Of a DNA stretch of 24,880 nucleotides, positions 13,132 through 20,410 are shown piece after piece. Source of the DNA: Bacteroides sp. UBA939 (GTDB lineage: Bacteria > Bacteroidota > Bacteroidia > Bacteroidales > Bacteroidaceae); assembly GCF_002293435.1 (NCBI RefSeq), contig NZ_DBDF01000010.1, positions 4,721-29,600 of the forward strand, written 5' to 3'. A model generated the notes under the pieces. That model was not told the origin of the DNA. It saw only the letters and a program-made list of their open reading frames with translations, and ran no database searches. The stretch's first letter is position 1; each line of letters begins with the position of its first letter. The position numbers and the translations under genes are program-made.

Positions 13132-13171
13132 AGGGCGGAGAACTGAAAAGGTTCTTCGCCCTTTTTCTTTT
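13132..13171 (+). terminator. Intrinsic terminator after the 46-aa gene
   Basis: AGGGCGGAGAAC (13132-13143) pairs with GTTCTTCGCCCT (13151-13162) with one G-U pair around a 7-nt loop, followed by the T-rich run TTTTTCTTTT. Confidence 0.85.
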
Positions 13172-13178
13172 CAACTTA

Positions 13179-13288
13179 GAGCCTGTTTAAATTTTGCTCA
13201 AAAATAACTCTCAAAACAATGCTGAGCAAAATTTAAACAGGCTCATAGTGTTTTAAGAGTTATTTTTGAGGAAAATTAAAACAGGCTC
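13179..13288. repeat. Triple-copy GAGCCTGTTTAAATTTT palindromic repeat
   Basis: Copy A (13179-13217) starts GAGCCTGTTTAAATTTTGCT; its first 22 bp have an exact inverse complement at 13223-13244. An imperfect inverse copy of all 39 bp lies at 13250-13288 and ends exactly at the YccF stop codon. It separates two converging genes and could form large hairpins in either transcript. The AGGCTC/GAGCCTG ends look like a dispersed Bacteroides intergenic repeat, from memory. Confidence 0.75.
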
Positions 13289-13663
13289 TTAATCCGCAAT
13301 AATATCTTTTCCAAAAGGAGTCAACGCCAATGCCGCCAGCTTAAAGTGCTGCAAGCCAAAGGGAATACCTATAATAGTAATGCACAACACTGCCCCGAAC
13401 ACCAAATGTGAAAGGCAAATCCAAATACCACCCAGGAATATCCACAGTACATTCATCAATACGTAGAGGCATCCGCCCGACCTCTCTCCACTACGAACTG
13501 TCTTTCCAAAAGGCCACAACGCAAGTGCGGCAAGTTTCAATGTCTGCATACCAAACGGAATACCAACGATGGTAATCATCATCAGCAAACTGGCAACAAG
13601 ATATTCAATAGCCGTGAGAATGCCTCCGAATATCAGCCACAAAAAGTTCATAAAACAACCCAT
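13289..13663 (-). CDS. YccF-family inner-membrane protein
   Basis: The protein has 124 aa and is built from two similar halves, each with a hydrophobic hairpin and the signature IVGIPFGMQTLKLAALALWPFGK and IIGIPFGLQHFKLAALALTPFGK. This is the YccF domain duplication; length is normal for the family. Function is unknown. The start could be Met1 (13663) or Met5 (13651); MNFLWLIFGG is the usual beginning in YccF proteins. Its own promoter (13692-13722) lies 30 bp upstream, and a palindromic repeat begins at its stop codon. It is monocistronic. Confidence 0.85.
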   Translation of the reverse strand: MGCFMNFLWLIFGGILTAIEYLVASLLMMITIVGIPFGMQTLKLAALALWPFGKTVRSGERSGGCLYVLMNVLWIFLGGIWICLSHLVFGAVLCITIIGIPFGLQHFKLAALALTPFGKDIIAD

Positions 13664-13691
13664 AGTTTCACATTTTCATATTTCTAAAACG

Positions 13692-13722
13692 CAAATATAG
13701 ATTATTTATTTGATACTTCAAC
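13692..13722 (-). promoter_or_regulatory. Promoter of the yccF-like gene
   Basis: On the minus strand GTTG (13719-13722), 19 nt, then TATATTTG (13692-13699). The -7 box is a full match and the -33 box three of four. It is placed about 29 bp before the ATG. Confidence 0.55.
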
Positions 13723-13783
13723 GGCATTTCTATAATTCTCGTTGCTCAAAATCCCTATTTATGTGCATTTTTTCCATTCTTTC

Positions 13784-13814
13784 CTTGTCAGTACAAACAG
13801 TTTGACTAATTTTG
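13784..13814 (+). promoter_or_regulatory. Promoter of the etfBA-acyl-CoA dehydrogenase operon
   Basis: CTTG (13784-13787), exactly 19 nt, then TAATTTTG (13807-13814), a full -7 match. Transcription would start near 13820, leaving a leader of about 105 nt before etfB. No riboswitch-like structure was recognised in the leader. Confidence 0.6.
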
Positions 13815-13926
13815 CACGCTGATAATTCATTGACCGGATAATTTCAGTGGTTAGACCTTATATATCTGCCTACTATTATCTCCGGTACTGACACATTTAG
13901 AAATACTAATACTAATAATTAATAAC

Positions 13927-14820
13927 ATGAGTTTGAAAATCGTAGTATTGGCTAAACAAGTTCCCGACACACGCAACGTTGGGAAAGATGCCATGAAAGC
14001 CGACGGAACCATCAACCGTGCGGCACTCCCCGCCATCTTTAATCCCGAAGACCTGAATGCCCTCGAGCAAGCGCTTCGCCTGAAAGATGCACATCCAGGC
14101 TCTACCGTAACGATCCTTACCATGGGACCGGGACGTGCAGCCGAAATTATTCGTGAAGGTTTATTCCGTGGCGCCGACAATGGCTATCTGCTGACAGACC
14201 GCGCTTTTGCCGGAGCAGATACCCTCGCCACTTCGTACGCCCTTGCCACTGCCATCAGGAAGATCGGCGAGTACGACATCATTATCGGCGGACGCCAGGC
14301 CATCGACGGCGATACGGCGCAAGTAGGTCCTCAGGTTGCCGAAAAGCTCGGTCTGACGCAGATTACTTATGCCGAAGAAATCCTGAATGTTGAGAAAACA
14401 ACCGGTCGTGTAGTTGTGAAACGTCATATCGACGGCGGTGTGGAAACCGTAGAAGGTCCGCTGCCCATCGTTATCACCGTAAACGGAAGCGCAGCCCCCT
14501 GCCGTCCGCGCAACGCCAAGCTGGTACAGAAGTACAAACGCGCCCTCGGTGCACAGGAGAAAGCCGCCATCACGAAAGAAGGCGCCGTCCTGCCGTATTC
14601 CGACCTCTACGAGAAATGCTCTTACCTGAACATCACCGAATGGAGCGTGGCCGACGTCAATGGTGACTTGGCGCAATGCGGTCTCAGCGGCTCGCCCACC
14701 AAAGTGAAAGCCATCCAGAACATTTCTTTCCAAGCCAAGGAAAGCCGCACGCTTACCGGAAGCGACCGGGATGTAGAAGACCTTATTGTTGAACTACTTG
14801 CTAACCACACTATAGGATAA
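13927..14820 (+). CDS. etfB: Electron transfer flavoprotein beta subunit
   Basis: The protein has 297 aa, in the FixA/EtfB family. It begins LKIVVLAKQVPDTRNV, typical of beta subunits, and carries the nucleotide-binding loop GGRQAIDGDTAQVGP (121-135) and the later PLPIVITVN segment. With EtfA it forms a soluble FAD (and AMP or second FAD) protein that takes electrons from acyl-CoA dehydrogenases. Whether this pair bifurcates electrons cannot be decided here. It is first in a three-gene operon with etfA and an acyl-CoA dehydrogenase. The 138-bp gap to etfA is unusual for such a pair and is filled by heptad repeats. Confidence 0.93.
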   Translation: MSLKIVVLAKQVPDTRNVGKDAMKADGTINRAALPAIFNPEDLNALEQALRLKDAHPGSTVTILTMGPGRAAEIIREGLFRGADNGYLLTDRAFAGADTLATSYALATAIRKIGEYDIIIGGRQAIDGDTAQVGPQVAEKLGLTQITYAEEILNVEKTTGRVVVKRHIDGGVETVEGPLPIVITVNGSAAPCRPRNAKLVQKYKRALGAQEKAAITKEGAVLPYSDLYEKCSYLNITEWSVADVNGDLAQCGLSGSPTKVKAIQNISFQAKESRTLTGSDRDVEDLIVELLANHTIG

Positions 14821-14821
14821 A

Positions 14822-14856
14822 GTAGCAAGTAGCGAGTAGTAAGTAGCAAGTAGAAT
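14822..14856. repeat. GTAGYRA heptad repeats after etfB
   Basis: Five heptads (GTAGCAA, GTAGCGA, GTAGTAA, GTAGCAA, GTAGAAT) begin one base after the etfB stop codon. They are the same family as the GTAGTAA array at the transglutaminase stop codon. Confidence 0.7.
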
Positions 14857-14912
14857 AGACTTGCTGCTGAAAGAGGAAGAAATTATTAAATATGAATAAT
14901 ATAAGGTATCTC

Positions 14913-14947
14913 CTACTGACTACTAACTACTGACTACTGACTACTAA
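14913..14947. repeat. CTACTRA heptad repeats before etfA
   Basis: Five units (CTACTGA, CTACTAA, CTACTGA, CTACTGA, CTACTAA) end 11 bp before the etfA start. They are roughly inverse to the array at 14822-14856, so the two could pair in the mRNA across about 56 nt. Confidence 0.7.
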
Positions 14948-14958
14948 AAAATAAAATT

Positions 14959-15978
14959 ATGAATAACGTATTTGTATATTGTGAGATTGAAGGCGCTGTA
15001 GTTGCCGAAGTAAGTCTCGAACTTCTTACCAAAGGACGCAAGTTAGCCAATCAACTGGGTTGCCAACTGGAAGCCGTTGTTGCCGGCGACAATCTTGCAG
15101 GAATCGAAAAACAAGTATTACCCTTCGGCGTCGACCGTCTTCACATCTTCGACGCTCCGGGGCTGTTCCCTTATACTTCACTGCCCCACTCATCCGTACT
15201 CATCAACCTGTTCAAAGAAGAGCAACCGCAAATCTGCCTGATGGGAGCTACAGTTATCGGTCGCGACCTCGGCCCGCGCGTATCTTCCGCACTGACCAGC
15301 GGACTGACTGCCGACTGTACTTCACTGGAAATCGGCGAGCACGAAGACAAGAAAGAGGGCAAGGTGTACGAAGATTTGTTGTACCAGATTCGTCCCGCCT
15401 TCGGTGGTAACATTGTGGCAACTATCGTCAACCCCGAACATCGTCCGCAAATGGCAACCGTTCGCGAGGGTGTGATGAAGAAAGAAATCCTTGATGCCAA
15501 CTATCAGGGCGAAGTTATCAACCACGACGTTGCCAAGTATGTACCCACCACGGATTATGTAGTGAAGGTTATCGACCGTCACGTAGAAAAAGCAAAGCAT
15601 AATCTGAAAGGCGCTCCGATTGTTATATCCGGAGGTTACGGAATGGGTAGTCGCGAAAGCTTCGACATGCTGTTTGAATTGGCTAAGGAGTTGCACGCCG
15701 AAGTAGGCGGCAGCCGTGCAGCCGTCGACGCAGGTTTCTGCGACCACGACCGCCAGATTGGTCAGACAGGTATAACGGTACGTCCGAAACTCTATATCGC
15801 TTGCGGTATCTCCGGACAAATCCAGCACATCGCCGGTATGCAGGAAAGCGGTATCATCATCTCTATCAATAATGATGAGAATGCTCCTATCAATACCATC
15901 GCTGATTACGTTATCAACGGCACAGTGGAAGAAGTGATTCCTAAAATGATTAAGTACTACAAACAGAACAGTAAGTAA
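14959..15978 (+). CDS. etfA: Electron transfer flavoprotein alpha subunit
   Basis: The protein has 339 aa, normal length. The N-terminal domain (1-195) has the alpha/beta ETF fold. The C-terminal FAD domain is well conserved: VISGGYGMGSRESF (222-235), GGSRAAVDAGF (250-260), QIGQTG (266-271), GISGQIQHIAGM (283-294) and SINNDENAPI (302-311). It holds the FAD that passes electrons from the partner dehydrogenase. No ferredoxin domain is fused to it. It follows etfB and precedes the acyl-CoA dehydrogenase gene by only 3 bp, implying coupled expression of ETF and its donor enzyme. Confidence 0.94.
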   Translation: MNNVFVYCEIEGAVVAEVSLELLTKGRKLANQLGCQLEAVVAGDNLAGIEKQVLPFGVDRLHIFDAPGLFPYTSLPHSSVLINLFKEEQPQICLMGATVIGRDLGPRVSSALTSGLTADCTSLEIGEHEDKKEGKVYEDLLYQIRPAFGGNIVATIVNPEHRPQMATVREGVMKKEILDANYQGEVINHDVAKYVPTTDYVVKVIDRHVEKAKHNLKGAPIVISGGYGMGSRESFDMLFELAKELHAEVGGSRAAVDAGFCDHDRQIGQTGITVRPKLYIACGISGQIQHIAGMQESGIIISINNDENAPINTIADYVINGTVEEVIPKMIKYYKQNSK

Positions 15979-15981
15979 GCT

Positions 15982-17688
15982 ATGGCAAATTTTTATACCG
16001 AAGTTCCTGAACTCAAGTTTCACCTGGAAAACGATATGATGGAACGTATCTGCGAGCTGAAAGAGCGCGGATACGAAGATAAAGACAAGTTTGACTATGC
16101 GCCGCAAGACTATGCGGATGCAATGGACTCTTATGACAAGGTGCTTGAAATCACCGGAGAAATCACCGGAGAGATTATCAACCCGAATGCCGAAGGTGTG
16201 GACGAAGAAGGTCCTCACTGTGCCAACGGCCGTGTGGAATATGCCAGCGGTACAAAACAAAACCTCGACGCCATGGTGAAAGCCGGGCTGAACGGTATGA
16301 CAATGCCTCGCCGTTTCGGTGGTTTGAACTTCCCCATCACCCCGTACACGATGTGCGCTGAAATCGTGGCTGCCGCCGATGCAGGTTTCGGTAACATCTG
16401 GTCTTTGCAGGACTGTATCGAAACTCTGTACGAATTCGGTAACGAAGACCAGCACAGCCGTTTCATCCCACGTATCTGTGCCGGCGAAACCATGTCGATG
16501 GACTTGACCGAACCTGATGCAGGTTCCGACTTGCAAAGCGTAATGCTGAAAGCCACCTTCGACGAAAACGAAAACTGCTGGCGCCTGAATGGTGTGAAGC
16601 GCTTCATCACGAATGGTGACGCCGACCTGCACCTCGTACTGGCACGTTCGGAAGAGGGAACAAGAGATGGTCGTGGTCTGTCCATGTTCGTCTATGACAA
16701 ACGCGAAGGTGGTGTAGATGTACGCCGCATTGAGAACAAACTGGGTATTCACGGTTCTCCTACTTGCGAGCTTGTTTACAAGAATGCAAAGGCCGAACTC
16801 TGCGGTGACCGCAAGCTCGGTTTGATTAAATACGTAATGGCATTGATGAACGGCGCCCGTTTGGGTATTGCGGCACAGTCGGTAGGTTTATCACAGGCTG
16901 CTTATAATGAGGGGCTTGCTTATGCCAAAGACCGTAAGCAATTCGGCAAAGCCATCATCGAATTCCCGGCAGTGTATGACATGCTGGCTATCATGAAGGC
17001 GAAGTTGGATGCAGGACGCGCATTGTTGTATCAAACTTCACGCTACGTAGACATCTACAAAGCATTGGACGACATCTCCCGCGAACGCAAACTGACTCCG
17101 GAAGAACGCCAGGAACAGAAGAAATATTCCAAGCTTGCCGATGCCTTCACTCCGCTGGCAAAAGGTATGAACTCCGAGTATGCCAACCAGAATGCTTACG
17201 ACAGTATTCAGATACACGGCGGTTCAGGCTTCATGTTGGAATATGCTTGCCAACGCATCTATCGCGACGCTCGCATCACGAGCATCTACGAAGGTACTAC
17301 GCAATTGCAGACTGTAGCCGCCATCCGTTATGTAACGAATGGTTCATATACTGCTACTCTCCGCGATTATGAAGCAATTCCATGCAGTGCGGAAATGCAA
17401 CCGCTGATGGAGCGCCTGAAAGAAATGACGAACAAGTTTGAGGCTGCCATCAACGTAACAAAAGAAACCGCAAGCCAGGAATACCTGGACTTCGTTGCCC
17501 GCCGTCTTTACGAAATGGCTGCCGTGTGTGTAATGTCCCATCTCATCATTCAGGATGCAACAAAGGCTCCTGAACTGTTCAACAAATCAGCCGTTGTATA
17601 TCTGAACTATGCCGAAGCTGAAGTAGAAAAGCACTCCAACTTTATCAGCAAGTTCAAAGTGGAGGAGCTGGAAAGCTATCGCAAGTAA
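15982..17688 (+). CDS. Acyl-CoA dehydrogenase family protein
   Basis: The protein has 568 aa, longer than short-chain enzymes (about 380) through a C-terminal extension. Domains in order: N-terminal helical (about 40-165), middle beta domain (MDLTEPDAGSDLQSVMLKA, 173-191; RFITNGDADLHLVLARS, 207-223), C-terminal helical (285-450), then a further helical region. The catalytic base is probably Glu437 in IYEGTTQLQ, the position used by medium-chain-type enzymes; QIHGGSGFMLEY (410-421) is the usual FAD-contact motif. It probably oxidises an acyl-CoA and reduces the ETF encoded by the two preceding genes. Substrate cannot be read from sequence. A terminator follows. No thiolase, crotonase or acyl-CoA synthetase gene lies nearby. 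Confidence 0.9.
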   Translation: MANFYTEVPELKFHLENDMMERICELKERGYEDKDKFDYAPQDYADAMDSYDKVLEITGEITGEIINPNAEGVDEEGPHCANGRVEYASGTKQNLDAMVKAGLNGMTMPRRFGGLNFPITPYTMCAEIVAAADAGFGNIWSLQDCIETLYEFGNEDQHSRFIPRICAGETMSMDLTEPDAGSDLQSVMLKATFDENENCWRLNGVKRFITNGDADLHLVLARSEEGTRDGRGLSMFVYDKREGGVDVRRIENKLGIHGSPTCELVYKNAKAELCGDRKLGLIKYVMALMNGARLGIAAQSVGLSQAAYNEGLAYAKDRKQFGKAIIEFPAVYDMLAIMKAKLDAGRALLYQTSRYVDIYKALDDISRERKLTPEERQEQKKYSKLADAFTPLAKGMNSEYANQNAYDSIQIHGGSGFMLEYACQRIYRDARITSIYEGTTQLQTVAAIRYVTNGSYTATLRDYEAIPCSAEMQPLMERLKEMTNKFEAAINVTKETASQEYLDFVARRLYEMAAVCVMSHLIIQDATKAPELFNKSAVVYLNYAEAEVEKHSNFISKFKVEELESYRK

Positions 17689-17748
17689 AAGACTTGATAT
17701 ACACAAGGATTTGATAACTACGCAAGTAATTGACTGATTACAATAGCA

Positions 17749-17790
17749 AAGAAGGCTGTCTCTTTATTAAGGAGGCAGCCTTCTTAATTT
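17749..17790 (+). terminator. Terminator of the etf operon
   Basis: AAGAAGGCTGTCTC (17749-17762) pairs with GAGGCAGCCTTCTT (17772-17785), 14 bp with one G-U pair and a 9-nt loop, then AATTT. It lies 61 bp after the stop and is symmetric enough to serve the leftward gene as well. The rest of the gap (17791-17939) shows only weak GATTCATCTTCT-like repeats. Confidence 0.8.
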
Positions 17791-17939
17791 AATAAACGGG
17801 GGATTCATCCTCTTCGGCGGTTCCAAGAGATTTATCCTTCACAACAAAAAGTTATCTTTACGGTGAAGATTCATCTTCTACGGCAAAAAAACATCTTTCA
17901 CTGTGGCTTCAAGGATTTATTCTCTTCGCCTGTTTCGGA

Positions 17940-18998
17940 TTACCGATCCTTTTTATAGTGCTTGGAATAATGCTTCAACACCTTGGAAAGCGCTTTTTCC
18001 TGCCCTCTCCTCTCCTGTTCCGAAGAAGAAAAATACCGGGCTTCTTTGCGCAACTTCAGATAACTCTCATAAACGCCCTGCTCCAAAGTAGCATTTTTAA
18101 CGGCTTCAATCACAGCGCATCCGGGTTCATTCGTATGAGTGCAATCCGCGAAACGGCATGTTCCTTCCAAATCAGAAATATCCAACATGGATGACAATGC
18201 ATCAGCATTACCGGAAGTGATACCGAACTCCCGGACTCCCGGAGTATCAATCAGCACTCCCGAATGCTCAAGCAAAACCATTTCACGCCTCGTAGAGGTA
18301 TGCCGTCCCTTGCCCGTAGAGTCACTGATGAAAGAAGTCTCCAACACGTCCTTCCCACACAGAGCATTGATCAGTGAACTTTTACCTACACCGGACGAGC
18401 CTATGAGCACAATCGTCTCCCCCTCTCCGATAGATTGACGCAACGCCTCTATCGTCTCCGGTGAATGAATGGAAGTTGTAAACACTGATGCTTTCCTTGC
18501 CAGATGCTTTAACGAGTCTACAACTTCCTGTTCATTAAATCTCAGATCGGATTTAGTCAGAATAAGCACAGGCTGAATATCTTCTTCCAGTACTTGAACC
18601 ATGAAACGCTCTGCTCTCCGAACATTGAAGTTTGCATCCAAACTTTGCACAATAAACGCCTTATCCACATGTGCGGCAATCATTTGCTTGTCCGATACAG
18701 TGCCGCTCTTTTTACGGCAGAGAGTCCGGGTGCGCGGCAGGACATCCATTACAATGCCTTTGCTTTCATCCGTAGGTTGAAAAATCACCCAATCGCCGGT
18801 ACAGGGATATTCGTTCGGCATTCGGCCATAGAGAATATTCCCCGATAGTTCGCAGAGGTATAAACCAGCTTCGGCAACTACTTCATAGCAAGTCTTATGA
18901 GTAACCATGACGCGCCCGTGAGGCAAGCTGCTAAAAGGTGTTGACTGTTTTTGCCGGAACAGATTATCGTTCCAGCCATATACTGATAAATTATTCAT
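17940..18998 (-). CDS. rsgA: Ribosome small-subunit-dependent GTPase A (circularly permuted GTPase)
   Basis: The protein has 352 aa. An OB-like N-terminal domain (about 30-105) is followed by a circularly permuted GTPase domain with motifs in the order G4 TKSD (148-151), G1 GSSGVGKS (200-207), G3 DTPG (251-254). The C-terminal zinc knuckle has Cys281, Cys286, His288 and Cys294. This is the RsgA/YjeQ layout; the family helps mature the 30S subunit by GTP hydrolysis. With about 50 residues more than many RsgA proteins, it could be a paralogue rather than the only copy in the genome. It follows the methyltransferase gene by 15 bp on the same strand. Confidence 0.88.
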   Translation of the reverse strand: MNNLSVYGWNDNLFRQKQSTPFSSLPHGRVMVTHKTCYEVVAEAGLYLCELSGNILYGRMPNEYPCTGDWVIFQPTDESKGIVMDVLPRTRTLCRKKSGTVSDKQMIAAHVDKAFIVQSLDANFNVRRAERFMVQVLEEDIQPVLILTKSDLRFNEQEVVDSLKHLARKASVFTTSIHSPETIEALRQSIGEGETIVLIGSSGVGKSSLINALCGKDVLETSFISDSTGKGRHTSTRREMVLLEHSGVLIDTPGVREFGITSGNADALSSMLDISDLEGTCRFADCTHTNEPGCAVIEAVKNATLEQGVYESYLKLRKEARYFSSSEQERRGQEKALSKVLKHYSKHYKKDR

Positions 18999-19013
18999 TT
19001 CTTCTTGTTTTGT

Positions 19014-19787
19014 TTAATCATATTTCTGTCCTATAAAGAACACATAACCAAAAAACTCTTTATATTGCTGAAAAATAAGCATGTCGCTCTTCATAAAAGC
19101 TACGAATTGCCGCGCAGCCGTACTATTGTTGTTTTCTTCCAGAAACTCCCGCATGCGAGTTTCCATCTGGGCAAAATAGTTGTCAGTCCAGCAATGCTCC
19201 GGAAGTACAAAATGCGCTGTAGGAAGATAACCTGCCTGTTCCATGATTCGCAGTTTGTTCGAGATATTATCTATCTCGAGATAGTTTTGCAGGAAATAAC
19301 CAATATTGTCCGGACGCTTATTAGTCAGCCAGCAACACTCGGAGACAGCGATAAAGCCTCCGGGCTTTATGAACTTTCTCCATTCGGTCAGTCCCTTTTC
19401 AAAGCCGATATTATAGATGGAACCTTCTGCCCAAAAGATATCGAATTCATTCGGACGGAAAGGTAACTCAGTCATTGAACCAACAAATGCAGTGACTTTA
19501 TCTTCCAGATTATCTCTTCTGATTCTTGCTTTCACACCTTCTACCATTTCGGGCAGCAGATCTACAGCAGTAATAGAACAATCCATACCGGAAGCCAGGA
19601 CTGACGTTTGGGAACCTGTACCACATCCTATATCCGCTATTTTAGGTTTGGCAGGAAGGTTTTTCATAAAACTCAAGGCTTTCAGCGTTTCTTCTTTTCC
19701 GCCCGGTCCTTGACGGTCTATGACTGAAAAATAGTTGGCGATTAGTGTATAATCAAATTGTGCGATTATTGTATCTTCTTTATTCAT
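19014..19787 (-). CDS. Class I SAM-dependent methyltransferase
   Basis: The protein has 257 aa. Motif I is IADIGCGTGSQT (50-61), followed by an acidic residue after the second strand (ITAVDLLPEM, Asp76) and the post-motif segment LPFRPNEFDIFWAEGSIYNIGF. The fold is a small-molecule-type Rossmann methyltransferase with no extra domain. The substrate is unknown. It is the first gene of a pair with the RsgA-type GTPase 15 bp downstream. That might hint at ribosome-linked work, but neighbours alone do not prove it. No TAnnTTTG box was found upstream; a palindrome lies at 19914-19934. Confidence 0.8.
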   Translation of the reverse strand: MNKEDTIIAQFDYTLIANYFSVIDRQGPGGKEETLKALSFMKNLPAKPKIADIGCGTGSQTSVLASGMDCSITAVDLLPEMVEGVKARIRRDNLEDKVTAFVGSMTELPFRPNEFDIFWAEGSIYNIGFEKGLTEWRKFIKPGGFIAVSECCWLTNKRPDNIGYFLQNYLEIDNISNKLRIMEQAGYLPTAHFVLPEHCWTDNYFAQMETRMREFLEENNNSTAARQFVAFMKSDMLIFQQYKEFFGYVFFIGQKYD

Positions 19788-20410
19788 GATGTTTTGTATA
19801 AAAAATGTTTGTAAACTACTGTATATTAACTGTTACTGTTTATGAACAGCTACTTACTCTAAATATTTATTTTCATATTCCTTTGTTTTTAAATAACACA
19901 CAGATTGAGTCGATACAGGGATATTCTCCCTGTAAAGTTTCTAAATTAAAGGACATGAAAAATTTGCTCGAAACATGAAGTATGTCGAACAAAGCGAATC
20001 AGACCAGCCCGAAAAAAGAATTATCAGGCTGTATTAAGCGGGTATTTTCGAAGTTTGTAGTTTCATGCTGCAAAGATATGAAAGTTTGGATATACGAACG
20101 AATAATTAATCAAAAAAAATACTCTGAACAAATAACACCCCAACTACCCTTCTTGAATACTAAAATACATAAATGAAAATTAAAAATAAGCATTTAAAGA
20201 TGTAATCAGAAGACAATCAATGGATTACCAATAAGAGACACATCCCATTAACACTTTCCTTTTTCTAAAATAACGTAAACGACACATAATATCATCTAAT
20301 TAATCACATCGTTCTTTCCTAAAACAGACAGAAAACGCTTAATTTGTAAGTGTGATAATGGAATCACAGAAGAGTGGAATTTCCCCCAACCTTAAATAGA
20401 TAGACACATT
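19788..20410. other. 623-bp intergenic region, divergent methyltransferase/GH9 spacer
   Basis: AT-rich, with no convincing gene; a 64-codon frame at 19982-20176 lacks promoter and recognisable sequence. It holds the 16-bp TATGAACAGCTACTTA (19841-19856), shared with the hairpin at 5489-5543; the palindrome TACAGGGA-TATTC-TCCCTGTA (19914-19934); and TGTGAT-N6-ATCACA (20351-20368) close to the GH9 start. No full Bacteroides promoter consensus was found for either divergent gene. Confidence 0.6.
20351..20368. promoter_or_regulatory. Palindrome TGTGAT-N6-ATCACA upstream of the GH9 gene
   Basis: The 6-bp arms are exact inverse complements around AATGGA, 42 bp before the ATG. It recalls a CRP/FNR-type half-site (TGTGA...TCACA) but with an 8-nt rather than 6-nt centre. 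A sugar-responsive regulator would make sense for a glycanase; this is inference. Confidence 0.3.

Noticed and set aside
14892..14933. 13-codon leader peptide (MNNIRYLLL...) before etfA
   Set aside because: It runs into the heptad repeats, its start resembles a copy of AAATATGAATAAT seen also at about 23031, and no attenuator hairpin with a U-tract follows.
15322..16752. 476-codon ORF on the - strand opposite etfA and the acyl-CoA dehydrogenase
   Set aside because: Shadow of two strongly conserved genes; His/Phe/Val-rich translation typical of reverse-frame artefacts.
19982..20176. 64-codon ORF on the + strand in the methyltransferase/GH9 spacer
   Set aside because: Low-complexity AT-rich codons, no promoter or ribosome site, no recognisable family; likely chance.
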